The notes below the pieces were generated by a model. The model had not been told where the DNA came from. It ran no database searches and worked only from the letters and a program-made list of their open reading frames with translations. A stretch of DNA of 60,525 bases from Scenedesmus sp. ARA3. Its lineage: Eukaryota; Chlorophyta; Chlorophyceae; Sphaeropleales; Scenedesmaceae. Location of the stretch: assembly GCA_004335835.1 (NCBI GenBank), contig RWJK01001056.1, positions 5,973 to 66,497 of the forward strand. Reading direction: 5' to 3'. This document shows, in pieces, positions 23,879 through 34,399 of the stretch. Numbering within the stretch: position 1 is the first letter of the stretch; the number at the start of each line of letters is the position of its first letter. Made by a program: the position numbers and the translations under genes.

Positions 23879-25188
23879 AGGAGACAGCATAGCACCGTCA
23901 ACACTGCTAGAGCGCCGCCTAGCCATGCTTATGCTTCCTTTGCCGGCCGATGCGCCGCCGCTGGCTGCTCTTGCGACGCGCTGGAGGCACTGGTTGCAGC
24001 CAGTGGGCCTGAACCTGCACTTGGAGCAGCCCAGTGTGAGTTCTGGCGGCGCTGCTGCTGCTGCTGCTGCTCGGGTGGCTGCTGCTGCTGGGGTGGCTGC
24101 TGCTGCAGCGTCAGTTGGCTCGCCAGCAGCAGCTGGCACCTCCACAGCTGGCACAGCAGCAGCGGCGGCTCGCTTTTCACTCTGCTCTACTGCTGCTGCT
24201 GCTGCTGCTGCTGCTGATGCTGGCTTGTCTGCTGCAGCAGCTGCAGCTGCAGCCTCAGGCAGGCCTGAGCCCAGCTGTGTTGGACGGGCATGCTGCTGCT
24301 CCTGCTGCTGCTGTTGAGGCAGCTGCTGTGCGGCGCGCTGCCGCGTCGCCCTAGCGGCGCTGCTGCCACCACCACTCGCACTGCTGCGGCGCCGCCGCGG
24401 CCCAGCTGCCGGCGCAGCGTTTGCAGGCGCTACTGCTGCTGCCGGGGTGGCTGCTGCTGCTGCTGCTGCCGGGGTGGCTGCTGCTGCTGTTGCTGCCGGG
24501 GTGGCTGCTGCTGCTGTTGCTGCCGGGGTGGCTGCTGCTGCTGTTGCTGCAGGGGTGGCTGCTGCTGCAGCGTCAGCTGGCTCTGCCGCGGCAGCTGGTT
24601 CTGCCGCGGCAGCTGGGACGTCCAAAACTGGTACAGCAGCAGCTGAGACCGGCTGTTCACTCTGCTCAACTGCTGCTTCTGCTGCTGCTGCTGGTGCTGC
24701 TGCTGCTGCTGATGGCTCGTCTGCTGCAGCATCAGGTATGCCTGACCCAGGCTGCTGATCAACCTCCGCAGCTGAAGCTACTGCTGCTTCTGCTGCTGCA
24801 TCTGGAGCCGCTGCTGCTGCAGCCTCACCAGCAGCAGGCTGAGCAGCAGCAGCTGCATCGCTCGCTTCGTCAGCAGCATCAGCAGGCGGTGTGGCTGCTG
24901 CTGCTGCTGCTGCCGCATGAGCAACTTCTGCATCATCTGCTGCAGCACTGATTGGAGCAGCAGCAGTAGCAGCAGCGTCAACATCTGCGCTGACGGGCGG
25001 CTCAGCAACACCAGCAGCAGCTGGGTTGACAGCTGCGCTGATGAGCGGCTCAGCACGACCACCAGCACCGCCAGCCTCCTCTGCACCAGTGTCAGCTGCA
25101 GCAGCAGCAGCAGGCAGTGCTGCAAGATCGCCCACCGGCTCAGCTGCAGCATCTGCAGCTGCAGCCGTTCGCTCCTGCTCTACATCAG

Positions 25189-25222
<34 letters not shown>

Positions 25223-25797
25223 GCTGCTGGCCACGCCAGCCGCATCTGGGGCAACCTCCGTCGTCGGATCCACTGCTGCCTCTGTGCCTGTGCCTGCATC
25301 TGCTACATCTGCCGCTTCTGCTGCTGCTGCTGCTGCTGTGGTCTGCTCTGCTGGCAGCTGCTGGCCTTGCTGCTGCTCCTTCACCTCTGCAGCAGCAGCA
25401 ACAGCGGCATCTCCAGCGGCTGCTTGCTGCAGCTGCGGCTCATCCTGCTGCTGCTGCTGCTCTGGCTCAGGCAGCTGCTGGTCGCTGTCAGCCTCGCCAG
25501 CTGCTGCAGCAGCAGGCTCTTCCACTGATGGCTCTTTTGCTGCCAGCATGTCTGCTACGGCTGCTGCTGCGTCTGCTTGTGCTGCTGCGTCGTCTTGTGC
25601 TGCTGCATCAGCTTGTGCTGCTGCTGACGTGTCAGCAACTGCAGCAGCTGCTGCCAACTCTTCAGCAGCTGCTGCTTCTAACGCGTCAGCTGCTGCAGGA
25701 GGATGCTCCAGCACATCCCCTGCAACTGCCTCAGCAGTAAAGTCAGCAGCAGGCTCCTGAATGGCTGCTGCTGCAGGCTGAAGCCCTGAGGCGGCCT

Positions 25798-25841
<44 letters not shown>

Positions 25842-26364
25842 TCACTGCTCTCTGACTGCTGCTGGTCTTGTGGCTGCTTCTCTGCAGCAGCAGCCTGATC
25901 CTCTGCAGCAGCAGCTGGGGCAGCTGCTGATGCTGGAGACATGTCTGCTGCTGCTGCTGCTGCTGCTGCTGTTCCAGCCTCAACAGCCTCGACAGGCTCG
26001 GAAGCAGCAGCGCGCTGCTCAGCCTCTGCTGGTTCCGGAGGCTCGTCTGCTGCTGCTGCTGCTGCAGCTGCTGCTGCTGCAGCTGCTGCTGCTGCTGTTC
26101 CAGCCTCAACAGGCTCAGCAGCAGCAGTAGCGGCAGCAGCAGCAGCAGCGGGATCAGCCTCACTGCAAGCATGCTGGGCAGCGGCCATGTCGGCATCAAC
26201 CGCTGCAGCATCTGCTGCACCAGCTGCTGCCACACCATCCAATGCTGCTGCTGCTGCTGCTGCTGCCGTCCCCTCTGCGGCAGCACCCTCATCTGACGCA
26301 GCAGCATGCTGCTGCTCCTGAGGTGCATCCACCTCCATCTCTTCCACAGGCGGCAGCACATCCA

Positions 26365-26401
<37 letters not shown>

Positions 26402-27054
26402 CAGCTGCTGTGCCTCACCAGCTGCTTGCTCAGCGGCAGTTGCATTAGCATGCCCACTGCCAGTGTCAGCTGCTGCTGGCTCACGCCCAATAGCAGCAGC
26501 AGCAGCAGCGGCAGCAGCAGCAGCGGCAGCAGCAGCAGCGGCAGCAGCAGCAGCTTCATTACCCCGCTGTTGACCTGCAGCTGAAGGGTCGCACTCAGCT
26601 GCTGCAGGACTGGCTCCTACGCCTGCGGCAGCAGCAGCAGCAGCACCCTCTGCAGCAGCAGGAGCAGCAGCAGCAGCAGCCTCGCCGGCTGCTGCAGCCT
26701 CCTCCTGCAGCTCAGCAGGCAGCAGGAGCGCCAGCTCCGGCACCGGCTGCAGCGGCAGCTGCACATCAAACACAGCAGCAGCACCACTACCACCACCTTC
26801 AGAGCCCTGCTGCTGCTCTGCTGCCTGCTGCAGCTTCATCCAGGAAGGCACTCGCACTGACCGCCTGCCCTTGGCTGGTGTGCTGCCAGGGCAGGAGCTG
26901 TTGGTGTTGTCATCATCTGCTGCCTCAAGTGCCTCCAGCTGCTGGCCTGGCAGGCAGGCCACATCCAGCTGCTGCGGCCGCGGCCGCCCGCTGCTGCTGC
27001 TGCCGGGCTGCTGCTGCTGCTGCTGCTCACCCTGCTGCTGGTGGGGCACTGGCG

Positions 27055-27087
<33 letters not shown>

Positions 27088-27693
27088 AGTTGGTGGTAGG
27101 TGTGGCGGGGGCGTCTTCTGGGGCTGCTTCTGCTTGCGCCAGCGCAGCTGCTGCTGCCAGCGCTGCAGCTACAGCAGGGTCGTGCTGACTGTCGCCCAGC
27201 TGCTGCTGCTGCTGCCATTCGGCAGCAGGTGACACGTCTGCTGCAGCATCACCAGCAGCAGCAGCATCAGCGCCTGCCGCTGCTGCAGCAGTAAGCTTGC
27301 GCTTCTTGGCAGCTGACAGCCACTGCTCTCCAGTGCTCCCACTGCCCGGCCGCGCACGCTTGCCCAGGTGGCTGCTGCTGCTGCTGCCACCCCCTGCTGC
27401 TGCTGCTGCTGCTGCTGTGGCTTCATCCTCTGCCTCGCATGCACTGGAGATGCCCAGCAGCAGTGCGGTGCGCCTCCAGCCAGCAGCACAGCGCAGCCAC
27501 ACGTCAGCACCTTTTGCAGATGAGGACGGCTGCCCAGACACAGCAGATGGAGTGGCTTCTGCAGCTGCTGCTGGCGCAGGCGAACGTGCTGCTGCATCTT
27601 CCTGCACTGAAGATGCTGCAGCAGCAGCTGCTCGTGCAGGCGCTGCTGCTTCCTCCACTGAGGCGGCTGCTGCTGCTGGCTCCAACGAGGGTG

Positions 27694-27727
<34 letters not shown>

Positions 27728-28705
27728 ATGGTCCGCCTGCTGCAGCTGCGGCACCATGGCAGCAACGCCAGCAGCTGCTGCTGATGATGATGATGCCTCA
27801 GCCGCTGGTTGCTGCTCAGCCTCCTGGCCCTCAGCACCACGCACTGCTGCACTAGCAGCAGCAGCAGGAGCAGCGCCACCTGCTGCTGCATGTGCTGCTG
27901 CTCCTGTTGCATAGCCGTCCAGCCCCATCAGCTGCTGCTGCTGCTGCTGCTGCTCCTCCTGCTTCGTCGCAGACTCTTGCACAGATTGCTGCACAGGCGC
28001 GGCAGCTGCAGCAGCAGCATCCGTCACAGGCGCAGCAGCAGCTGCTGCTGCTGCTTCCACAGGGCTTTTCTGCGGCAGCGGGCGCACCCTGGGCCTGCCT
28101 TTGGCCTTGCCAGCACTAGTAAGCCTGGTGGGAGCTGAGCCTTGCTGCCCACCCTGACCAGCTGAAAACACCATGTCTGCAGCGCCTGCTGCTGCTGCTG
28201 CTGCTGCTGCATCGCCCTGGCCTGGCAGCATGGATGCAACGCCTAACTTGTTGCCGCCTGCTGCTGCCGCCGCTGCTGCTGCGCGTGGCGTGCCTCTTGG
28301 CGTGGCTGCTGCTGGCAGCTGCAGCTGCGGCAGGGTGAGGCCACCCGGCAGGGGGCTGGCTGAGTGGGAGCGGCCGCGCTTACCACCTGCAGCAGCAGCA
28401 GCAGTTGCAGCAGAAGAAGCAGCAGCAGTTTGTGTGAGGCCACCCGGCAGGGGGCTGGCTGAGTGGGAGCGGCCGCGCTTACCACCTGCAGCAGCAGCAG
28501 CAGCAGCAGCAATTGCGAATGACGACAGCTGCCACAACACCTAGGTGAGCAGGACACCACAGACAGCTTGGGCAGTCAGGTGTCACGTACAGAAGCGTAG
28601 CCTCGAAGCCATGCAAAAAGCTAAGAACATAACACAGCAGTTAGCCTTGGTCCAACAACCAGCACACTTTGCGTGACGAGCCACCTGCAAGCACACGGCT
28701 CCCAC

Positions 28706-28755
<50 letters not shown>

Positions 28756-31700
28756 CCCAGCCCACTGACATGCCCCTTCTGACGCACCTCTGCCTGTTTT
28801 GCCGCTGCCGCGGCCAGAGCCTCCTGCAGCCAGCAGCTGCGCATACGGTGGCGGCTCACGCCAGCCGGGCGGCGGCGGGTACAGTGCGTCATACGCCTCA
28901 GGCCGGGCGCTGCAGGCCAGCAGCCGCCGCAGCAGCGGGCCCAGCGCTGTCACCGGCTCGCCTGCATGGCAAAAAAGTGGATGGCAAGGCAGGTGATATT
29001 TGAATTGGCACTGTGAGGCTGGCGTGCAAGCATACGGTAGCATGTCGGTGTTGTAGTACGCAAGAGCTGAAAGAAGCGTTGCAGCAGCAGCTTGGTGATC
29101 ATGTCGTGCAATGCAGCGGGCCCAGCGCTGTCACTGGCTCGCCTGCATAACACGAAAGTGGATGGCAAGGCAGGTTACAGCTTGACTTCTTATTCTGAGG
29201 ATAGGGGCACAACATGCCTTCCAGCGCTGTGACTGGCTCGCCCGCATGACACAGTGTTGACAGAGTGCTGGATGGCGAGGCAGGTGGCAGCTGACTTAAA
29301 ACACTGAGGATTGGTGGCGTGCAAGCATACAGCAGCATATGGATGTATGGAGGCAAGGGCTGTACACAGCGCTGTGACTGGCTCGCCTGCATGGCGGTGT
29401 AACAGAAGGCACGGGTAGCAGGCGTAGGCCTCATAAGTAGCGTGCAAAGGAGCACGCAAGCATACAGCAGCGGGTGGGTGTTACAGTAACCAAGGGCTGA
29501 AGGCAGCATTGCAGCAGCAGCTTGGGCTCGCTACGCAGCCCACCATCCTGATTGTTACACCAATCTACCCCCTTCCCACCTACCTGCTGCGCCGAAGTGC
29601 TGCAGCAGCGCCGGCATGGGCTCGCCCCGCAGCCCACACTACTGGCAGTTCATCAGAATACCCCATCTGCCGACATTGCCCGCCCTCACGGCTGACAGGT
29701 GACCAAATCTTCCCTCTCTCTCTTACACGCACCTGCTGCGCCGTAATGCTGCAGCAGCGCCGGCATGGGCTCGCCCCGCAGCAGCGCGGCAAAGTCGGCA
29801 GCAATGCCCGCCAGCGGCGCGCCCACCACAGCCACCACTGCTGCCGCGTACTGCTGCGGGCTGATGTTGTAGGAGCCGCGCCCAAAGCCGTACCCAAACT
29901 TGCCGTACCTGCGCGGCGCAGTGATAACAATATGATGTGACATCTGCTGAGCTCTTTGATGCAGTGACCATGTGCGGATATAGGGGTACCATGGTGCTGG
30001 TAAACCGCCCGTGTTGGCTGTTGTCAGATGCAACCAGACATGCAAAGCTTCCATGAGTGCGGCTGCAAGTTACTGCTGATGGCTCCAGCAGTGTGTGCAA
30101 CACAGTCGCAGCCTGCGCCGCTCACCAGGTAGTGCCAAAGGCTGCTGTGTGCAGCACGCGCAGCAGCATGGTCAAACTGCCAGCAAGGCAACTACAGCTT
30201 ACTGTTAGTTGGTCCAGCAGCGCCTGCAATCTACCCTACTCACCAGGTGGTGCCAAAAGCCGCCGTGTGCAGCACGCGCAGCAGCATGCCACTCTTGTTG
30301 GACACGTCCTCCACTGACACAGCCCGTGCCCGCAGCAGCACGCACAGCCTGTCCCACACAGTGAGCAGCTGCTTGCCTGTGGGGCAGCAAGCAGCAGCAG
30401 CAGCACGGATGAGGGTGGGCATCGCCAGGAGTGCCGGCTGCAGCATGCTACCAAATTGTTCGTAACATGGGGATCTGCTGCATCAAGCCTTTGACTGCTT
30501 GAACCACCAGCTGTTAGCTGCTGCTGTTGCTGTAAGCACACTGGGTGCTGCCACAGTGCTGTTGCAGCATCATGCCTAGCAACAAGTGCCCTGCCTGCCT
30601 GCCTCTGCTGCCTGCCATCCTCCTGACACCTGCTGGGCAGCCAGCCGACCCTGCTGCAGCCCAGCTGCTGCTGCCGTCCTGCAAGCGCGGCAGCCCCAGC
30701 ACCAAATGCACTGCCTGCCTGCGTCTGCTGTCAGCCTGCCATCCTCCTGGCACCTGCACTGTGCAGCGAACCATGCTCCTGTCCAGCTGTTGCTGCTGCC
30801 CTGCAAGTACACCCAACCACCTAACAGCCATTCCGCAGCCTGCAGGCCCTGCTCGCTGCTGCTGCTGCTGCTGCTGCTGCAGTGCGCACAATGCATGCTG
30901 TTGCTTGCATATCCACCGGCAAACCAACCCGCCCACCTATCAGCCGCCGCGAGCCGCCCTGGCTGCCGTTCATGCGCAGCAAGTGCCCAAAGCCGTTTGC
31001 GTGCAGCACGCCGTGCAGCAGGTGCTCCTGGCTCTCAAACACGCTGTGCGCTGCGTTATACGGCCCGTGCTCCTCATCTGCATCGTAGCCCTGCTGGCCG
31101 GGTGCGGGCGGGGCCCACTTGTGGCTCAGCGGTAGCTTGCCTGTGGCCTTGCCTTCTACTACTGCTGTCAGCTGGCGGGGGTCCTCCAGGGTTGATTCGG
31201 CTGGTATGATGAAGTGGTAACGCGCCACAGACACGGGGTGATGCTGCCAGCCTGGGTGAATGTTTGCAGCAGCATATGACAACGGCAGGGCAGCAGGGGT
31301 GATGCTGTTGCAGGAGCATATGCAGTGAAAGGGCGCTAGCAGAGTTGACTCGGCTGGTATGATGAAGTGGTAGCACGCCACAGACACCGGGTGGTGCTGC
31401 CAGCCTAGGCGCAAGAAAATGAGGCCCAGCAGGTGTGTGGTGTGCATACAACAGGGTATCACAAGCTACTAAGTGATGTTGCCAAACACGTAGCGTTACC
31501 TAAAAGATGGTGTCTTGCTAGCTGAGTGCCGTGTTGTCTGACACCCGCTGCAGGTGGGGCGCGGGCACTACGTGACGTGGCAATGAGGAGGACAAAATCC
31601 GTGCGCTGCTAGCTAGGGCTTGTCCTTGCAAGCTGCAACGAGGTGCAGGAGGCCCTGCTCCTGCTGCTGTTGCTGCTTCTGTGCCAGTATCCTTGCTAGC

Positions 31701-32164
31701 CCTTGTGTTGAGGTTGCTATTGCTGCGAATGCTGCTGACTGTTGAGCAGTTGCGTCGGGTACAGTGTTGTTGAGCCAACACCCGGCTGGCCTGCCTCAGC
31801 CACTGCAAGCGTCCTGCAAGGCCTTTAAAGCAAGTGCTGCTTTATTTAGGCCATCAGGGCCTTGCTCTAGCTGCCCCTGCTGCTGCTCACCCATGCATCT
31901 GCACTGGTCACAGACAGTGCCATCCTTCTCATCCAGCTTCTCCTCATACACGTGCAGTAAGGTCACGCCTTGCGATGATTCTAGCTCGACAATGTAGGCA
32001 GTGGCCCTACGGAGGCTGCCGAGCGGCAGTTTCTTGCCATACTTTGCTAGAAAGTCCTTGACGTTGCACCTGAAGGCGTCCGCATACAGCGGTGCCGGGT
32101 GCAGCCAGGGGACCTCTGGCTGCTGTTGATGTAAGACAAGCGATCCCATGGCTTGGCCGTGCAC
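14977..32164 (-). CDS. Giant PHD-finger protein, MMD1/DUET/MS1-like chromatin reader
   Basis: Eight exons agree in phase: 32164-31891, 31251-30937, 30376-30244, 29908-29733, 28961-28788, 28485-17147, 16272-15893, 15223-14977 (TGA), about 4,345 aa. Exons 1-4 give the family's N-terminal block: VYEEKLDEKDGTVCDQCRC, GWQHHPVSVARYHFIIP, HANGFGHLLRMNG, VWDRLCVLLRARAVS, YGKFGYGFGRGSYNI. Exon 6 adds LADLQYVYNNVLRLYRPQ and RDIKHFVKDYKGELLPEG inside long Ala/Gln tracts. Exon 7 gives a TASHLLDVCTVRLPGG strand and ADVKRLVTEAFSAVYRLA helix; exon 8 gives the PHD finger and stop. In plants this family reads methylated H3K4 and controls meiotic or tapetal genes; plant members are about 700 aa. The role in an alga is inferred. 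The start (32164 or 32149) is uncertain, and an earlier exon is possible. Confidence 0.87.
15285..15351 (-). repeat. Copy of the start of the PHD exon
   Basis: Upstream of the real acceptor (15223) lies a second TTGCAG-like acceptor followed by FRHAGGVEDWAVSCSCGCR-type coding sequence, which then diverges. Only the first 60 or so bases of the exon are copied. Confidence 0.85.
15747..15785 (-). repeat. Copy of the end of exon 7 with its donor
   Basis: This copy matches the last bases of exon 7 (encoding AVGSGLDPEPR) and the following donor G|GTGAGG. It lies about 110 bases beyond the real donor at 15892. Confidence 0.85.
16280..16320. other. Assembly gap of 41 Ns
   Basis: Unknown bases directly abut the real exon 7 acceptor within the tandem array. 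The gap length is probably arbitrary. Confidence 1.
16782..16816. repeat. GGGGGT repeat, G-quadruplex-prone
   Basis: Five or more GGGGGT units run on the plus strand. On the transcribed (minus) strand this is a C-rich tract ending directly at the GCAG acceptor of the fifth exon 7 copy, so it may serve as a polypyrimidine tract. Confidence 0.85.
22290..22640 (-). repeat. In-frame protein repeat in the giant exon
   Basis: The segment PDAAEHEVHKGKQGKQRQ followed by a Gln run and ALPADK/ALPAGK occurs as consecutive, slightly diverged copies. The Lys-rich, low-complexity units keep the frame. Confidence 0.8.
23770..24400 (-). repeat. Duplicated Arg/Ser-rich block in the giant exon
   Basis: The sequence RRRRSSASGGGSSAARATRQ appears twice, near 24400-24310 and 23840-23765, about 550 bases apart on the same strand. 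The Cys motif lies between the copies. Confidence 0.85.
24441..24575 (-). repeat. 27-bp in-frame tandem repeat
   Basis: Five units start at 24441, 24468, 24495, 24522 and about 24549. Each begins GCCGGGGTGG on the plus strand and encodes TPAATAAAA on the minus strand, so copy number changes leave the frame intact. Confidence 0.9.
28386..28485 (-). repeat. 99-bp duplication carrying the exon 6 acceptor
   Basis: A poly-(CTG) tract, GCAG and GTGGTAAGCGCGGCCGC occur at both 28485 and 28386. Both acceptors enter the same frame (GGKRGRSHSASPLPGG twice), so use of either gives a protein differing by 33 residues. Confidence 0.9.
29111..29391 (-). repeat. Three copies of the exon 5 start
   Basis: Copies of GCGAGCCAGTGACAGCGCTG preceded by TGCATGCAG-like acceptors start near 29142, 29245 and 29391; the real exon starts at 28961. 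The middle copy has CGG in place of the acceptor CAG. Confidence 0.88.
29583..29637 (-). repeat. Copy of the end of exon 4 with donor
   Basis: It encodes RGEPMPALLQHFGAA and ends in GCAG|GTAGG. The real exon end (QHYGAAG) lies at 29733. Confidence 0.88.
30121..30172 (-). repeat. Copy of the end of exon 3 with donor
   Basis: It encodes MLLRVLHTAAFGTT and ends TACCTG|GTGAGC, matching the real exon 3 end at 30244 (CACCTG|GTGAGT). Confidence 0.9.
31343..31404 (-). repeat. Copy of the start of exon 2
   Basis: It has a CTAG acceptor and encodes WQHHPVSVACYHFIIPAEST before diverging. The real exon at 31251 continues into LEDPRQLTAVVEGK. Confidence 0.9.
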
Positions 32165-34399
32165 CAGGCAGCACTCAGCCCACAGTGCTAGTGTGAAGCG
32201 AAGTAAGCATGATGAGTGAGCAGCAGCAGAGCCATGCCCGATCGTAATGTATACAAACCATGTGCCGCTCGAGACAAGGCTAGCTGCGGATACTGACTGC
32301 CGGAGTGATACATTTTGGCTGAGATGGAGTCATTTCTTCCTGCACCGTTGAAGTCCACCAGACTTGCACCCTATCAAAGCTAAAAGCTTGGTAACATCTG
32401 CTGGGTGCGCTGTTGCAGGGCCATGTGGGCTGAAGACAGGATCGGCAATTTCAAGCAGCACAGCACTTTCAGGTGCCAGTGAGCTGTATGAAACCGACAC
32501 CTCACGGCACTTAACCTACTTGAAAAGTTCATTTGATGAAATCAAGGGCATCACGTGCTTGAAAGGCAAGCAAATGAACGCAGAGGACCTTGCCGTGAGC
32601 GCGCGAAAGGGTGATATGGTGAATGCACGGCGCTAAAGCTGTTGAGCACACCACCCAAGGCGCTGGAATGTATGGTTACCTGTACTGATGAGCATGGCTT
32701 TGGACTGCATCCTCTGTTGCAGGTGTTCACGCTTCGCCGGTTGTGCGCACTGTGAACATGTGAACGCGGAGATACTTTTACAGGCTGCCGGGGCGTTGTC
32801 CCTGGAAAACAAAAACTCATCTTGCAATTATGCTGGGTTAACATGCACATGTGAAGTGGAAGTCGAGGGAAGTCGAGGGTTGGCGACTTGCCCAGCAACC
32901 TTCAATCCTACAGTGCACTGCTGCTGTGGCTTGATCCTCAACAGCTGGCATGCCATCCTGCAGCGCAGGAGTATGGTCCCTGGCAGCTGGAAACATTTGA
33001 ATACAATTGCAACGTATCAGGAGTTACCAAGGCAGCGCCAAGACGCTGTGCAACAGTGCAGCACAACTTGTTGAACTCAGTTCAGTTGGGCGCAGTGCGC
33101 CCAGCTAGGCTGGTGAGTGTGCTACACGTGGACACCATCTACATCAGTGTCATAAATTCACAGCATTGAGCTGGTGATGCAGCTGATGCACAAACGCCTG
33201 TGAATTGCCGGGCTCGACGGCAAATGCCACACACGCATGCAACTAAGCAAGACAGAAAAGCTGCAGAACGGATGCTGTCACACCAAGGTACATGCTGCCA
33301 GCATGCCTCAAGCGCTGGCGGTGCTGACACATGTGTTCTGTACAAAACGTTCACAAGCTATCAAGTGAGGCCGCAGGCCTGCTGGCAGCCCACCTGCTAG
33401 CTGTTGTGCTGCTGCAGAAAATGCACAGCATGCCATGGCAGATCACACCCTCGCGCATCTGTTGACTAGCGATACGTCGGGCAGACACATGCACCAAAAA
33501 ATAGCAACAGATGTGCAAGCAACTGTATGAGCAACTACGCGGCCAGCTGTGCGCTCTGTGCCAGCGTAGTCAACTTCACAACTCCACCATACATAGATGC
33601 TGGACAACAGCCCCGTTTGATAGTGTCATGCCAACGCCTGGGACTGCAACAGAGATGTGTTATACGTTTTACTGCTGAGCCAAACATCAGCCCATCAGCA
33701 ATACCTACTGTGTACAACAGCAACCTGTGCGAGTAAACCGCATAATGACACAACTGTGCAAACTGTAACGGCATGGCCTATGCTGGCATCCTGCAGCACA
33801 TCAAATGCGCAGGCAACATGCTATGTGCATGCTTCACAGCAGCTCAGATACCCATGCATGGCAGCACATGCTCCACAGTGACCACATCGCGCCCTACTGT
33901 GCTGCCATCGCTGCCAACTCGCTTTGTGCAGCAAGCAGCTGGATGCAACAACTGTGTTCTGCTGTACCGTGCTGTCATGGCAGCAACATGTATTAGCCTG
34001 TCTGCCACAAATCTTGCTGGATGCCACCAATTGTGCTGTCTGCAACAACTCCAGGGTTTTGACGAACACCAAGACCACTGAGGGGATACACATGCATGTG
34101 AGAAGGGTAACTGATGTTGGCTGGTATAACGTGCGAGGTCGCTTCTGCTGAAAGGGGGCCTGTCTGAGCGTGCCAGTCAACCTGAGACTCAGTGCATAGC
34201 CGGCACGGCGCGCACAGCACCGCCATGATGCGCTGGGCTGCTGGCAGCATGCAGCATGCAGCACCAACTATACATCTGTTGCACATGGCGTGCCACAAAC
34301 AGTTTTCTTGAGTTAGGTCTGCACTTCAAACAGCCTCCTGCACTACACAGCTACGCCTACATGGAAGCCGCCTTTATGTCGAAACGAGCCTGATCAACC
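32165..34399. other. Intergenic region between PHD and HSP20 genes
   Basis: It holds the 5' flank of the PHD gene and the 3' flank of HSP20 (both minus strand). A 90-codon plus-strand frame near 32364-32636 has no recognisable domain and contains a GTTGCAG acceptor-like site. I see no RNA gene or mobile element. Confidence 0.5.

Larger units (their letters stand above)
17147..28485 (-). other. Single 11.3-kb exon of the giant PHD protein
   Basis: One uninterrupted frame of about 3,780 codons enters in phase 1 and leaves in phase 0 at VRLMVK|GTGAGG. Composition is dominated by Ala, Gln, Ser, Glu and Pro tracts. Ordered islands appear at about 24040-23950 (Cys motif GCSKCRFRPTGCNQC), 20550-20420 (KKRGWRWVVKPQYVLDEENT and a Lys/Ala helix), 19150-19010 (LADLQYVYNNVLRLY) and 18175-18095 (KHFVKDYKGELL). 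The last two match the winged-helix and linker part of MMD1-like proteins, so the expansion interrupts conserved blocks rather than forming a separate gene. Confidence 0.85.

Noticed and set aside
32364..32636. 90-codon plus-strand frame as a gene
   Set aside because: No domain, no clear ATG context and no supporting exons; it may be chance.
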